DNA of 54,992 bases from Planctomycetota bacterium (GTDB lineage Bacteria; Planctomycetota; UBA1135; UBA2386): assembly GCA_016794035.1 (NCBI GenBank), contig JAEUHS010000132.1:1-54992 (forward strand), written 5' to 3'. Below are positions 7,218 to 15,983 of this stretch, piece by piece (within the stretch, counting starts at the first letter, position 1; every line of letters begins with the position of its first letter). The position numbers were made by a program, and so were the translations under genes. Under the pieces are notes generated by a model. That model was not told the DNA's origin, ran no database searches, and saw only the letters and a list, made by a program, of their open reading frames with translations.

Positions 7218-8855
7218 ATGCCCGCGTCCGATCCCAAGGCCTCGCTCGAGATCGAACAGGGCGACGCGCCGCCGCGGCTGCTGCTGCTCGGGGCCGCGAC
7301 CGTCCGCATCGGGCGCGCCAAGGAGAACGAGATCCACGTCCCGGCGCCGCACGTCTCGAAGCAGCACGCCGAGATCCGGTTCGAGAACGGCGGCTTCCAC
7401 GCGGTCGACGTCGGCAGCCGCGCGGGCGTGCTGGTCAACCGCGTGCGCGCCGCGGTGCGCCTGTTGGCCGACGGGGACGTGATCGAGCTCGGCGACGACT
7501 CGCCGGTGCGCATCACGTTCCGCGCGTCGCGCCCGGTCGGGGCGCGCGTCGAGGATGCGAAGGTGCTGACCAAGGTCTCCGGCGACTTCGAACGCGGCGG
7601 CATGGCCCGGCTCGCGCGCTTCTTCGAGTTCAGCCGCAAGCTCGGCGGCGGCTTCACGCTCGAGGAGGTGCTGCAGGACGTCGTCGACCTGGCGATGGAG
7701 GTGACCGACGCGGAGCGCGGCATGGTGATGCTGCGCCGCGACGACGGCAGCCTCGAGACCCGCGTCGCGCGCGCGCGCGGCGGGCGTTCGCTGCCGCAGG
7801 ACGGCATGCGCGTCAGCGAGACGCTGGTGCGCCAGGCGATCGCCCACGGCGCGCCGCGCATCGTCGCCGACGTCGCCGACGCCGCCGACCTCGCGCAGCA
7901 GGAGAGCATCATGTCGCTGGAGCTGCGCTCGGCGGTGACGCTGCCGCTGGTGCGTTCGGTGGCGCCCGGCGCGACGGTCGACGGCGACCACGTGTTCGGC
8001 GTGCTCTACCTCGACAGCCGCAAGCGCCATGCGAAGTTCGACGGCTTCGACCTCGACCTGCTGAGCCGGCTGGCGCAGGACGCCTCGTCCGTGGTCGAGA
8101 ACGCGCGCCTGCTGCGCGAGGCGGAGGACAAGCGCCGCATGGACCAGGAGATCGAGACCGCGCGCGAGGTGCAGGAGGCGCTGCTGCCGGAGTCGTTCCG
8201 TTCGACGCGCACGTTCGAGGTCGCCGGCCTGTGCATTCCCTGCCACGAACTCGGCGGCGACTACGTCGACCAGTTCGACCTCGGCAACGGCCGCCAGGCG
8301 CTGGTCATCGCCGACGTCTGCGGCAAGGGCATCGGCGCGTCGCTGCTCGCCGCGGCCCTGCAGGGCGCGCTCGCCGCCGAGATCTTCGCGGAACGGCCGC
8401 TCGGCGAGATCGTGCGGCGCGTCAACCGCGTGCACTGCCGCCTGGCGCCGACCGGCAAGTTCATCACCATGCTGCTCGCCGTGCTCGAGGCCGACGGCAC
8501 GCTGCACTTCGTCAATGCGGGCCACTGCCCGCCGCTGCACGTGCACGCGCGCGGCGCCACGTTCCTGCCGGCCGCGGGCATGGCGCTCGGCCTCGACGAG
8601 GACGCGGACTACGAGGCGGGGCGCCTGCAGATGCAGCCGGGCGACGCCGTCGTGCTCTACACCGACGGCATCGTCGAGTGCGAGGGGCCGGGTCGCGAAC
8701 TGTTCGGCGAGCAGCGGCTCGAGCAGGTGGTCGCGGGCGCGCGGGGCAGCGGCGCGGCGGTGCTGCTCGAGCGCGTGCGCGCGGCGGCCGACGCGTTCCG
8801 CGGCGACGTCGCGGTGTCCGACGACCTGACGCTGCTGGTGGTGCGGCGCGTGTGA
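7218..8855 (+). CDS. FHA-GAF-PP2C (SpoIIE/RsbU-type) serine phosphatase
   Basis: This 545-residue signalling protein has three domains. An FHA domain (about 20-105, with IGRAKENEIHV and SKQHAEI) binds phosphothreonine peptides. A GAF domain (about 140-295) is followed by a short helical linker carrying the RsbU-type signature ETAREVQEALLPE. A PP2C/SpoIIE phosphatase domain (about 330-545) has the metal-binding aspartates in GGDYVD (D348) and IADVCGKG (D366), plus LYTDGIVE and SDDLTLLVV. Such proteins act in partner-switching or phosphorylation cascades, often controlling sigma factors. No anti-sigma or anti-anti-sigma gene is adjacent. Its stop overlaps the next GTG start (GTGA), so the three genes to 9915 form an operon. 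Confidence 0.9.
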   Translation: MPASDPKASLEIEQGDAPPRLLLLGAATVRIGRAKENEIHVPAPHVSKQHAEIRFENGGFHAVDVGSRAGVLVNRVRAAVRLLADGDVIELGDDSPVRITFRASRPVGARVEDAKVLTKVSGDFERGGMARLARFFEFSRKLGGGFTLEEVLQDVVDLAMEVTDAERGMVMLRRDDGSLETRVARARGGRSLPQDGMRVSETLVRQAIAHGAPRIVADVADAADLAQQESIMSLELRSAVTLPLVRSVAPGATVDGDHVFGVLYLDSRKRHAKFDGFDLDLLSRLAQDASSVVENARLLREAEDKRRMDQEIETAREVQEALLPESFRSTRTFEVAGLCIPCHELGGDYVDQFDLGNGRQALVIADVCGKGIGASLLAAALQGALAAEIFAERPLGEIVRRVNRVHCRLAPTGKFITMLLAVLEADGTLHFVNAGHCPPLHVHARGATFLPAAGMALGLDEDADYEAGRLQMQPGDAVVLYTDGIVECEGPGRELFGEQRLEQVVAGARGSGAAVLLERVRAAADAFRGDVAVSDDLTLLVVRRV

Positions 8856-9337
8856 CGAAGCCAGGCAAGAAGAGCTGGCGTGACAAGCTGCACACGGCGA
8901 ACGGCCTGCCCAGGGTCGAGCCGATGCCGGCGAACATGCGGCCGTACCAGGGCGAGGGCACGCTGGTGATCGCCGCGCCGCTCGAGGTCGACGCGCTGAT
9001 GCGGCAGGTGAAGCAGGGCCAGCTGACGACGATCGACGCGATCCGCCGCGCGCTGGCGAAGCGGCACCGCGCGACGACCGCCTGTCCGATGACGACCGGC
9101 ATGTTCGCCAACTTCGCCGCGCACGCGGCGGCCGACGAGGAGGCCGCGGGCAAGCTGCGCGTGACACCCTACTGGCGCACGCTGAAGACCGGCGGCGAGT
9201 TGAACCCGAAGTTCCCCGGCGGGCTCGCGGTGCTGCGCGCGCGGCTGGAGGCCGAAGGGCACACCGTGCAGGCGCGCGGCAAGCGCCTGTTCGTGGTCGA
9301 CCACGAGTCCTGCCTCGCCGAGCTGGAGGCGCGCTGA
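8852..9337 (+). CDS. MGMT-family-like protein (alkyltransferase-like fold)
   Basis: The protein has 161 residues. It resembles a bacterial family usually labelled 'MGMT family', with the DNA-binding winged-helix part of methylguanine methyltransferase. Visible blocks are APLEVDALMRQV, TTIDAIRRALAKRHRAT, CPMTTGMFANFAAHAA, then TPYWRTLKTGGELNPKFPGG and LEAEGH. The canonical PCHR acceptor motif of O6-alkylguanine transferases is absent; one conserved-type cysteine (C78) lies in the CPMTTG block. It may therefore bind DNA, or act like an Atl protein, rather than transfer alkyl groups (inference). The GTG start at 8852 overlaps the phosphatase stop by 4 bases, and the next gene starts 2 bases after its stop. 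Confidence 0.7.
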   Translation: MTKPGKKSWRDKLHTANGLPRVEPMPANMRPYQGEGTLVIAAPLEVDALMRQVKQGQLTTIDAIRRALAKRHRATTACPMTTGMFANFAAHAAADEEAAGKLRVTPYWRTLKTGGELNPKFPGGLAVLRARLEAEGHTVQARGKRLFVVDHESCLAELEAR

Positions 9338-9339
9338 CC

Positions 9340-9915
9340 ATGGCGGCCCGCAAGCAGGCGCCGCGCGTCGAGGTGCGCGTGGCGCTGCTGCGCGGCATCA
9401 ACGTCGGCGGCAACAGGAGGGTGCCGATGGCGCAGCTGCGCGTACTGACGCAGCGGCTCGGCTGGGCCAACGTCGCCACCTGCCTCCAGAGCGGCAACGT
9501 CGTGTTCACGGCCAACGGCGACACCGCGACGGCCGAGCGGCAGCTGGAGGCGGCGATCGAGCTGCACTTCGGTTTCGCCGTGCCGGTGATCGTGCGCAGC
9601 GGTGCCGCCTGGCTGCGCGCGGCGGCGAGGTGTCCGTTCGCAGCGGCCGCCGTCGAGCGCCCCAACCTGGTGCACCTCGGCTTCAGCAAGCTGCGGCCGG
9701 CCGCCGGCGCGGCGAAGGCGCTGGCGCCGTACTGCAAGGCCGGCGAGCGCGTCGTGCTGCGCGGCGACGCGATCTGGGTCGACTACCAGGGCGGCGTCGC
9801 GCGCAGCAAGCTGACGCCGGCGGTGCTGGATCGCGCGATCGGCTCGACCGTGACGCTGCGCAACGTGAAGACCGTGCAGGCGATCGCCGAGCTGGTGCGC
9901 GCTGCGCCGAACTGA
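9340..9915 (+). CDS. DUF1697 family protein
   Basis: The protein has 191 residues. It carries the family signature near the N-terminus: LLRGINVGGNRRVPMAQLR followed by NVATCLQSGNVVF. The end, LTPAVLDRAIGSTVTLRN followed by VKTVQAI, also fits the usual DUF1697 ending. The length matches the family (about 170-190). The biochemical role is unknown. It follows the MGMT-like gene by 2 bases and ends the operon; the convergent gene downstream stops 29 bases away. Confidence 0.85.
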   Translation: MAARKQAPRVEVRVALLRGINVGGNRRVPMAQLRVLTQRLGWANVATCLQSGNVVFTANGDTATAERQLEAAIELHFGFAVPVIVRSGAAWLRAAARCPFAAAAVERPNLVHLGFSKLRPAAGAAKALAPYCKAGERVVLRGDAIWVDYQGGVARSKLTPAVLDRAIGSTVTLRNVKTVQAIAELVRAAPN

Positions 9916-9944
9916 TGGTCGCGAGAGGCGTCTCTGCAATCCGG

Positions 9945-11966
9945 TCAACGGCCGCCGTCGACGAGGCGCTCGTCCCCGGCGGCGACCGTGACCTCGCAGC
10001 GGGAGATCTCCCTGCCGAGGGAACGGAATGCCACCGTCCATGTGCCCGGCGGCACGTAGGCCTCGCCGGCGGCACCCTGCTGCAGGCTGTCCTTGCCGGC
10101 GATCTGTTGCCCCTGGCAGACGACGAACTCGTCGGCGCGGGCGTGACGCGGGCGCAGTCGCGCCGCCGGGCGCAGCTCGAGCGCCAGGTTGTCGGTCGCG
10201 CGGCCCGGCAGGACCTGCACCGCCGACGCCAGGGCCACGCGCCCGCTGCGATCGTGCGCGACCACGTCCCAGGTGCCGGTCGCGAGTCCGCGGCAGGTGA
10301 ACGAGCCATCGAGGTCGCAGCGCGTGCCTAGCACCGCATCGCCGCCCCGTTCGTACACGGTGACCCACGCGTCGCTGCCGCTGAGCCTGCCGGACAGGCT
10401 GCCGCACACGGCGTGCAGATGCAGCTCGACCTGTTCGTCACCGGTGACCACGGTGACGGGGTCTGCGAGCCCGATGTCGCCCTCGAACGGATCGGTGCGC
10501 AGTTCGCATGCGCCAGCCGGCAGGTGTGCGAAGCGAAAGCGGCCCTGTGCGTCCGTCACGCTGCTGGTGACGAAGGTGTCGTCGACGTGGAGGTTGATGG
10601 TCACGGCCCGGCAGGGTGCGTCGTCCGCTGCCAACGCCCGGCCGGCGACGGTGAGTCCCACCTCGGCGAGCAGTTCGATCGCGACGCTGCGGCCCGGCGT
10701 CACCTCGACCGCGACCGCGTTCGGCCGGTGCGCGCCGTCGTAGGGGATGCCGACCTGCCAGGCTCCAGGCATCAGGCCGGCCAGCCGGAACGTGCCATCC
10801 TCGGCGCTGGTGGTGCGAAGTTCGTCCGGTGCCGGGTCGGGCACGCGCGGCGCCCGCTCACCATCGCGGACGTTGGCCTGCACCGAGACGCCGGACACCG
10901 GCTGGCCGGCGGCATCGAGCACGCGGCCGTGCACGCTGCCGGCGAGCGGCAGCACCAGCAGGCGCTGCTCGCTCTCGGCGTCGAGCACCCAGCATTGCGC
11001 CGCGGGGGCGGCGCGCCCGGCTGCGCAGCGCGCGGTGACGTCGAGCGGCAGACCACGCGGCAGGTCGCGAAACGTCAGCTGGCCGGCGGCATCCGTGGCG
11101 CCGCGCCAGCAGATCGCGTCGCCGCGCGATCGTGCGCCATGCGGCCACTGCACCTGCCAGGCATGCAGGCGCAGTTCGATCGTGACGTCGGCAACGGGTG
11201 CCGACGCGGTGTCGGTGGTGTGCACGTGCAGCACGGCCCCTTGCGGCAACGGCACCCGCAGCGCCGTCGCGCGGGTCGCGTGTCCGTCGGTCGGCACGAC
11301 GCGGCCGGGGCTGCGCCCGGCGGCGCGGATCTCGAGGTAGGTCTGCTCGTCGGTGACGGTGGTCTGCACGAACCCCTCGGCATCGCTGCGCAGCAGCGTC
11401 TCTGCCGGCAGCGACGACACCGCCACGCCCGGCAGGGCACGCTCGTCCTCGGCGGCGACGAGCCGGCACCAGAAGGTGGTGTTCGCCTGCCGTGACAACA
11501 CGACCACGACGTCGTTGTGCCGGTCCGCGAGCACCGTCTGCCAGCCGGCGCGGGGCACCAGCGGCTGCCCGGTGGGTGGATCGACGGCCACGAACGTGCG
11601 CGCCGCCGCGACGACGAACTCCGCGGTGCCGCTGCGGCCGGTGATCGCTTCCTGCGCGCCGGCCGCCACGCGACAACCCTCGAGCGCATCGCCGCGTTCG
11701 TCGCGCACGAACACCCGCAGGCTGCCGGTCGTCGGACCGGGTCCCGCGGGCTGGTCGGCGACCGCCCCCGCGGCGGGGTCCGGCGTCGCCAGGTCCGTGC
11801 GGTCCAAGTCCGGCCGCGGCACAGCGGCGGCCGGCAGCGGGGCCGACACCGCTGGCGGTTCGGCGGCCGGGCGTGGCCTCGTCGCCGGATCGTGTAGCCA
11901 CACGAAGCAGATCAGCGCCCCCACGGCGAGCACGAACGCGAAGGCGGCGACATGGCGGCGACGCAT
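9945..11966 (-). CDS. Membrane-anchored protein with carboxypeptidase-regulatory-like repeats
   Basis: The protein has 673 residues. One hydrophobic N-terminal segment (about 5-21, after MRRRH) anchors it or is an uncleaved signal; a Pro/Ala-rich linker follows to about residue 80. The rest is a series of beta-sandwich modules of the CarboxypepD_reg/CNA-B type, recognisable by repeats of the form GRVLDAAGQPVSGVSV... EDGTFRLAGLMPG. No protease or other catalytic motif is visible, so a structural or binding role outside the cytoplasm is likely. I chose the ATG at 11966, directly before the hydrophobic segment; an in-frame ATG at 12029 would add 21 residues that look non-coding. It diverges from the S41 peptidase gene with a 97-base gap. 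Similar modules make up the tail of the sigma-fusion protein at 20380-22989. Confidence 0.75.
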   Translation of the reverse strand: MRRRHVAAFAFVLAVGALICFVWLHDPATRPRPAAEPPAVSAPLPAAAVPRPDLDRTDLATPDPAAGAVADQPAGPGPTTGSLRVFVRDERGDALEGCRVAAGAQEAITGRSGTAEFVVAAARTFVAVDPPTGQPLVPRAGWQTVLADRHNDVVVVLSRQANTTFWCRLVAAEDERALPGVAVSSLPAETLLRSDAEGFVQTTVTDEQTYLEIRAAGRSPGRVVPTDGHATRATALRVPLPQGAVLHVHTTDTASAPVADVTIELRLHAWQVQWPHGARSRGDAICWRGATDAAGQLTFRDLPRGLPLDVTARCAAGRAAPAAQCWVLDAESEQRLLVLPLAGSVHGRVLDAAGQPVSGVSVQANVRDGERAPRVPDPAPDELRTTSAEDGTFRLAGLMPGAWQVGIPYDGAHRPNAVAVEVTPGRSVAIELLAEVGLTVAGRALAADDAPCRAVTINLHVDDTFVTSSVTDAQGRFRFAHLPAGACELRTDPFEGDIGLADPVTVVTGDEQVELHLHAVCGSLSGRLSGSDAWVTVYERGGDAVLGTRCDLDGSFTCRGLATGTWDVVAHDRSGRVALASAVQVLPGRATDNLALELRPAARLRPRHARADEFVVCQGQQIAGKDSLQQGAAGEAYVPPGTWTVAFRSLGREISRCEVTVAAGDERLVDGGR

Positions 11967-12050
11967 GGCGGTGGCTTGGAGCCCGGCGACGTGCCCGGCG
12001 TCAGGTGTGCGGGTGACTTTCCAGGCCATGCCGATGCCAACGTCGCTGGA

Positions 12051-12056
12051 TACACT
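12051..12056 (+). promoter_or_regulatory. Candidate -10 element (TACACT) for a leaderless start
   Basis: TACACT ends 7 bases before the ATG at 12064, which lacks a Shine-Dalgarno. No good -35 is visible. A transcript starting near the ATG would be leaderless. Confidence 0.35.
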
Positions 12057-12063
12057 CGCATCC

Positions 12064-13401
12064 ATGATGCGGACCCTGCTCGCGTTCGTCGTCACCGCGT
12101 GCTGCGCGCCGCTGCTCGCCCAACTGGCGCCGAAGGTCGTCTCGTTGGACCCGCCGCACCAGGCCGAGGTCGACGCGAAGACCGCGACGCGGCTGGTGGT
12201 GGTGTTCGACCAGGCGATGGACCAGAACGGCTTCTCGTTCTGCGGCGGCGGCCCCGCGTTCCCGAAGGCCAAGGGGCGCCCGCAGTGGAAGGACGACAAG
12301 ACCGTCGTGTTCGAGGTCGAGCTCGAGCCGGACCACCAGTACTCGCTGAGCCTGAACTGCCCGGCCGCCTCCAACTTCCGCAGCAGGAACGGCGTCGCGC
12401 TGGCGCCGGTGCCGTGGTCGTTCACGACGCTGCCGGTGAAGCTCCGCCCGGCGGCGCAGCAGAAGCGCCGCAACCAGCAGGCGCTGAAGACCCTGATGCA
12501 GACGCTGGCCGAGCGCTACTCGTACTACGACCTGCGCGTCGCCGACTGGAAGCAACTCGAGAAGGAGCACGGCAAGGCCGTGCTCGCGGCGAAGACCGAC
12601 CGCGGCTTCGCGATGGCGGCCGCGAACATGCTGCAGCCGACCGCGGACCTGCACCTGTACTTCCGCATCGGCGAGCAGACGTTCGGCACCGGCTCGCGCG
12701 CGGTCGACCCGTTGTTCCGTCGCCAGCTGCTCGACCGGTACGTGCGCGTCGCTCCCGCCGGCCCGCAGGCGCTCGCCGGCCGCACCGCCGACGGCATCGG
12801 CTACCTGATGGTCGGCACCTGGACCAAGGAGGTCGATCCGGAGGTGATCGGCGGCGCGATCACCGAGCTCGCCGACACCAGGGCGATGATCGTCGACGCG
12901 CGGCCGAACTCCGGCGGCGACGAGACGCTGGCGCAGCAGGTCGCGGCCTGGTTCGTCACTGGCACCAGGACCTACGCCAAGAACCGCTTCCGCGAACGCG
13001 CGGGCCAGGACGGCTTCGGCCCGGTGATCGAGCGCGTGATCACCGGCCACGGCGCCAACCGCCACTACGACAAGCCGATCGCCGTGCTGACCAGTCGCTA
13101 CGTGATGAGCAGCAACGAGTCGTTCGTGATGATGCTGCAGCAGGCCGACGACTGCGTTCTCGTCGGCCAGCCGACGTTCGGCAGCAGCGGCAACCCGAGA
13201 CCGTTCGAACTCGGCAACGACGTCACCGTGTTCGTGCCGACGTGGCAGGATCTGCGGCTCGACGGGAGCGTGATCGAAGGCGAGGGCATCGCGCCCGACA
13301 CGTTCGTGCCGTGTACGCCGAGCGATCTGGAGTCGCGCGACCCGATCCTCGAGCAGGCGCTCGAGCTGCTGCGCGCCAAGGTGAAGGGCGCGGCGAAGTA
13401 G
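12064..13401 (+). CDS. Secreted S41-type peptidase with N-terminal Ig-like domain
   Basis: The protein has 445 residues with a signal peptide (MMRTLLAFVVTACCAPLLAQ). Residues of about 25-120 resemble a bacterial Ig-like (SbsA/Big_5) module (PKVVSLDPPHQAEVD and VVFDQAMD). The remainder resembles the C-terminal processing peptidase (S41) fold: a helical N-lobe, then DARPNSGGDETLAQQ (the usual D-x-R-x-N-x-GG turn) and YVMSSNESFVMML, where the Ser of the SSNE motif fits the catalytic serine. The end, DDCVLVGQPTFGSSGNP and LDGSVIEGEGIAPD, is also family-typical. No PDZ domain is apparent. The protein is likely periplasmic; the substrate is unknown. Confidence 0.8.
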   Translation: MMRTLLAFVVTACCAPLLAQLAPKVVSLDPPHQAEVDAKTATRLVVVFDQAMDQNGFSFCGGGPAFPKAKGRPQWKDDKTVVFEVELEPDHQYSLSLNCPAASNFRSRNGVALAPVPWSFTTLPVKLRPAAQQKRRNQQALKTLMQTLAERYSYYDLRVADWKQLEKEHGKAVLAAKTDRGFAMAAANMLQPTADLHLYFRIGEQTFGTGSRAVDPLFRRQLLDRYVRVAPAGPQALAGRTADGIGYLMVGTWTKEVDPEVIGGAITELADTRAMIVDARPNSGGDETLAQQVAAWFVTGTRTYAKNRFRERAGQDGFGPVIERVITGHGANRHYDKPIAVLTSRYVMSSNESFVMMLQQADDCVLVGQPTFGSSGNPRPFELGNDVTVFVPTWQDLRLDGSVIEGEGIAPDTFVPCTPSDLESRDPILEQALELLRAKVKGAAK

Positions 13402-13405
13402 GTCG

Positions 13406-13421
13406 GCGCCAACGGTGGCGC
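13406..13421 (+). terminator. Short GC hairpin after the S41 peptidase gene
   Basis: GCGCCA-ACGG-TGGCGC forms a perfect 6-bp stem with a 4-base loop, starting 5 bases after the stop. No T-run follows, so it is at best a weak terminator or an mRNA 3'-end stabiliser. Confidence 0.25.
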
Positions 13422-13429
13422 GCCGCGGC

Positions 13430-13618
13430 TCTCGTGGTGCCGATCGCGATGTCCACGTCGCTGTGTGCATGAGCCGTTCCCCGCGCGGACGAGCCGAACA
13501 GCAACGCACACGCGATGCGTGGTTCCTCCGCGAGGACTCGACCAACTGCTTCGATCACGCCGGCATCCCACTCGATCGAGCCGTCGCGCAGGTTCTCTCC
13601 CGGGGCCATCGGATGCAC
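13430..13618 (-). pseudogene. Remnant of a minor nucleotidyltransferase (MNT-like) gene
   Basis: From the ATG at 13618, about 62 residues read as the start of an MNT-type nucleotidyltransferase. A helical N-terminus (WDAGVIEAVGRVLAEEPRI) is followed by LLFGSSARGTAHAHSDVDIAIG, the GS-x9-DxD active-site block. After IAIGTT the frame turns into Arg-rich sequence and then runs antisense through the end of the peptidase gene to 13223. The C-terminal half of a normal MNT protein (third Asp and following helices) is missing. No HEPN partner is beside it. It lies 6 bases after the lipoprotein stop and may once have been co-transcribed. I judge it a truncated, probably non-functional gene. Confidence 0.55.
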
Positions 13619-13624
13619 TGCAGG

Positions 13625-13849
13625 TCAGTGATCGCGACCGGCGGCTTCGTCGAAGGTGTCGGCGCGATCGCGCGCCTGCTGCTTCTCCGTCTCGAGGTCT
13701 TGGAGCAGTCGTTGGCGCGCCGCCATCGGCGCCAGCACCGGCGCGGCGAGGTCGGGGATCGGCGCCGGCCGTTCGGGTGCAGCGGTGGGCGGCGTGTGCC
13801 CGCAGCCGGCGAACAGCAGGACAGAGGCCACGGCCAGCAGGTTGCGCAT
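13625..13849 (-). CDS. Small lipoprotein, unknown function
   Basis: The protein has 74 residues. An N-terminal signal ends in LLFAGC, a good lipobox, followed by a proline-rich linker and a charged helical end (RQRLLQDLETEKQQARDRAD) that may form a short coiled coil. It resembles small cell-envelope lipoproteins but I recognise no family. It sits 80 bases downstream of mqnC on the same strand. Confidence 0.6.
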   Translation of the reverse strand: MRNLLAVASVLLFAGCGHTPPTAAPERPAPIPDLAAPVLAPMAARQRLLQDLETEKQQARDRADTFDEAAGRDH

Positions 13850-13929
13850 GAACCGTGCATCGGCTGTCGGCCGAGCACGATCGTGCGAGTGGCGCGTGTC
13901 CGCCGGTGCCACCGGGGTCCTGACCCTGG

Positions 13930-15123
13930 TCAGGCCTGGACCTGCGACACCACGGCCTTCTTCTGGTCGACCGGGTTGCCGAACCGGTCGGTCGCCGGCG
14001 TCTCGACCGGCTCGTACATCATGTTGCGGCGCTGTGGCACGAAGCCGGCGTCCTTGATGTGGCGTTCGATCTCGGGGATCGAGGTCGGGTGCACGCAGCC
14101 GGCCGAACTGACGACGTTCTCTTCGAGCATCGCCGAGCCGAAGTCGTCGGCGCCCATCGCCAGGCCGACCTGGCAGGTCTTCATGCCCTGGGTGACGAAG
14201 CTCGACTGCACGTGCGGCACGTTCTGCAGGTAGAGCCGCGCCAGGCTCAGCGTGCGCAGGTACTCGGCGACGGTCGCCTTGCCGCCGCGCGTCGCGAGCA
14301 GCTGGGTGCCGAGCGGCGTGTGGTCGGGCTGGTAGGTCCACGGGATGAACGCCGTGAACACCGAGGTCTCGTCCTGCAGTTCGCGGATGCGCTGCATGTG
14401 CTCGATGCGCTCGGCGTCGGTCTCGACGTGGCCGAACATCATCGTCGCGGTGCCCTTGCCGCCGAGCAGCGCCCACTGGCGCATCACCTCGAGCCACTCG
14501 TCGGTGGTCGCCTTCTTCGGCGCGATGACCTTGCGCACGCGTTCGACCAGGATCTCGGCGCCGCCGCCGGGGATCGACTGCAGGCCGGCGGCCTTCAGCT
14601 CGGCGAGCACGTCGCGCACCGGCCGCTTCTCGAGCTTGCTCAGGTGCGTGATCTCCGGCGGGCTCATGCCGTGGATCCAGACCTGCGGATAGCGCGCCTT
14701 CAGGTCGCGGAACAGCTCGGCAAACCACGCGGTCTTCAGCCGCGGGTGGTGGCCGCCCTGCAGCAGCAGCTGGATGCCGCCCTTCGCGAGCAGGTCGTCG
14801 ACCTTGCCGTAGATCACCTCGCGCGTCAGCACGTAGGCGTCGCTGGCATCCGGCGAACGGTAGAACGCGCAGAAGCCGCAGTCGGTGACGCAGACGTTGG
14901 TCGGGTTCAGGTTGCGGTCGACGATGTAGGTCACGCGCACCTTGCCGTCGGCGCCCGGCGGGTGGAGCCGCAGCCGCACGTCGTTGGCCAGCAAGCCGAG
15001 CGACGGCTGGTCGAGACCGCGGTAGAGCAGCAGCGCCTCGGCGGGCGTCAGGGCGCCGCCGGCGAGGGCCTTCTGGCTGGCGTCGCGGAGCTGCGTCGGG
15101 TCGGTGGGCACGGCGGTCTTCAT
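13930..15123 (-). CDS. mqnC: Cyclic dehypoxanthinyl futalosine synthase (radical SAM)
   Basis: The protein has 397 residues. A radical SAM enzyme, it cyclises dehypoxanthine futalosine in the futalosine route to menaquinone. The iron-sulphur ligands are C78, C82 and C85 in NPTNVCVTDCGFCAFYR. The blocks LQSIPGGGAEILVERVR, KATTDEWLEVMR and GTATMMFGHVET separate MqnC from the related MqnE and CofG/CofH. The end, VHPTSIPEIERHIKDAGF, is also typical. No other mqn gene is in the window, so the pathway genes are dispersed, as is common. The ATG at 15123 fits the family start; there is no clear Shine-Dalgarno. Confidence 0.92.
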   Translation of the reverse strand: MKTAVPTDPTQLRDASQKALAGGALTPAEALLLYRGLDQPSLGLLANDVRLRLHPPGADGKVRVTYIVDRNLNPTNVCVTDCGFCAFYRSPDASDAYVLTREVIYGKVDDLLAKGGIQLLLQGGHHPRLKTAWFAELFRDLKARYPQVWIHGMSPPEITHLSKLEKRPVRDVLAELKAAGLQSIPGGGAEILVERVRKVIAPKKATTDEWLEVMRQWALLGGKGTATMMFGHVETDAERIEHMQRIRELQDETSVFTAFIPWTYQPDHTPLGTQLLATRGGKATVAEYLRTLSLARLYLQNVPHVQSSFVTQGMKTCQVGLAMGADDFGSAMLEENVVSSAGCVHPTSIPEIERHIKDAGFVPQRRNMMYEPVETPATDRFGNPVDQKKAVVSQVQA

Positions 15124-15328
15124 GGTCGGGGGTGCAGAAGCTACGGCGACTGCGGCGGCGGCAAAAGGGAACGGCCGCCGGTGACGGCGAATTCCGAACG
15201 CGGGCACTCTCGTCGATCCCCGGCGACGCCGCTCGACGCCTGCCGCGGGGCCGATCGCCCTGCCCGAGGATCTCGCGCCGGCTGGCTCGGCGCGTGACTT
15301 CGCCGTGCGGGCGCGCGACCATGCGGCG

Positions 15329-15943
15329 ATGGCGAGCCGCTACACGTTCCTCGTCGACACCTATGGGACCGAGATCCTGAAGGTGCTGTCGGTGTGGTCG
15401 ATGGCGCCCGACGCCGACCTCGACGTACGCCCGCGCGCCGGCGACCGCCGTGGCCGCACGCTGCGCGAACACATGATCCACCAGTGCCAGAGCGAAAGCG
15501 GCTGGTTCGTCAAGATGCTCGGCATCACCGCGCCCGGCGACGTGCTGCCCGCCGACCTGTCGCGGCTCGCCTTCCTGCGCCACTACGCCGCCGCCGCGCA
15601 GCACCGGCACCGCGCGCTCGCCGCCATGGACGATGCGTGGTGGCAGCAGGACGTCGCGTTCTTCGAAGTGCAGCGGCCGCGCACCTGGGTGATGGTGCGC
15701 CGCATCGCCCACACGTCGCATCACCGCGGCCAGCAGACCGCGCTGCTGCGCGTGTTCGGCCGCGACCTGCACAGCAACTACGGCCCGAGCGCCGACACCG
15801 GCGGCCTGCCGAAGGACGATCCGGCGGTGGTCTATCCGTACGCGGACATCGCCGCGCTGCTGGCCGGCGAAGCGAACGGCGGCGCGAAGGCGCCGCTGCC
15901 GGCGCCGGTCGCGCGCGCGGTGACCGAGCGGCCGTCGGCGTGA
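15329..15943 (+). CDS. DinB/YfiT-like metal-binding protein
   Basis: The protein has 204 residues and a four-helix-bundle DinB pattern. The expected metal-binding histidines are visible in LREHMIHQ and in the C-terminal HTSHHRGQQTALLRVFG, a strong family signature. Residue 6-16 (TFLVDTYGTEI) gives the first helix. The family includes thiol- or metal-dependent transferases of unknown substrate. An in-frame GTG at 15305 would add eight residues; I prefer the ATG at 15329. No operon partner is obvious, although the MgtC-like gene follows 40 bases later. Confidence 0.8.
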   Translation: MASRYTFLVDTYGTEILKVLSVWSMAPDADLDVRPRAGDRRGRTLREHMIHQCQSESGWFVKMLGITAPGDVLPADLSRLAFLRHYAAAAQHRHRALAAMDDAWWQQDVAFFEVQRPRTWVMVRRIAHTSHHRGQQTALLRVFGRDLHSNYGPSADTGGLPKDDPAVVYPYADIAALLAGEANGGAKAPLPAPVARAVTERPSA

Positions 15944-15971
15944 TTCGTGCGATCGATGCCGAGGTCGTCGC

Positions 15972-15977
15972 TAGACT
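15972..15977 (+). promoter_or_regulatory. Candidate -10 element (TAGACT) for a leaderless start
   Basis: TAGACT ends exactly 6 bases before the GTG at 15984; there is no Shine-Dalgarno in the short interval. This is part of the recurring leaderless-start pattern. Confidence 0.35.
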
Positions 15978-15983
15978 GCGGCG

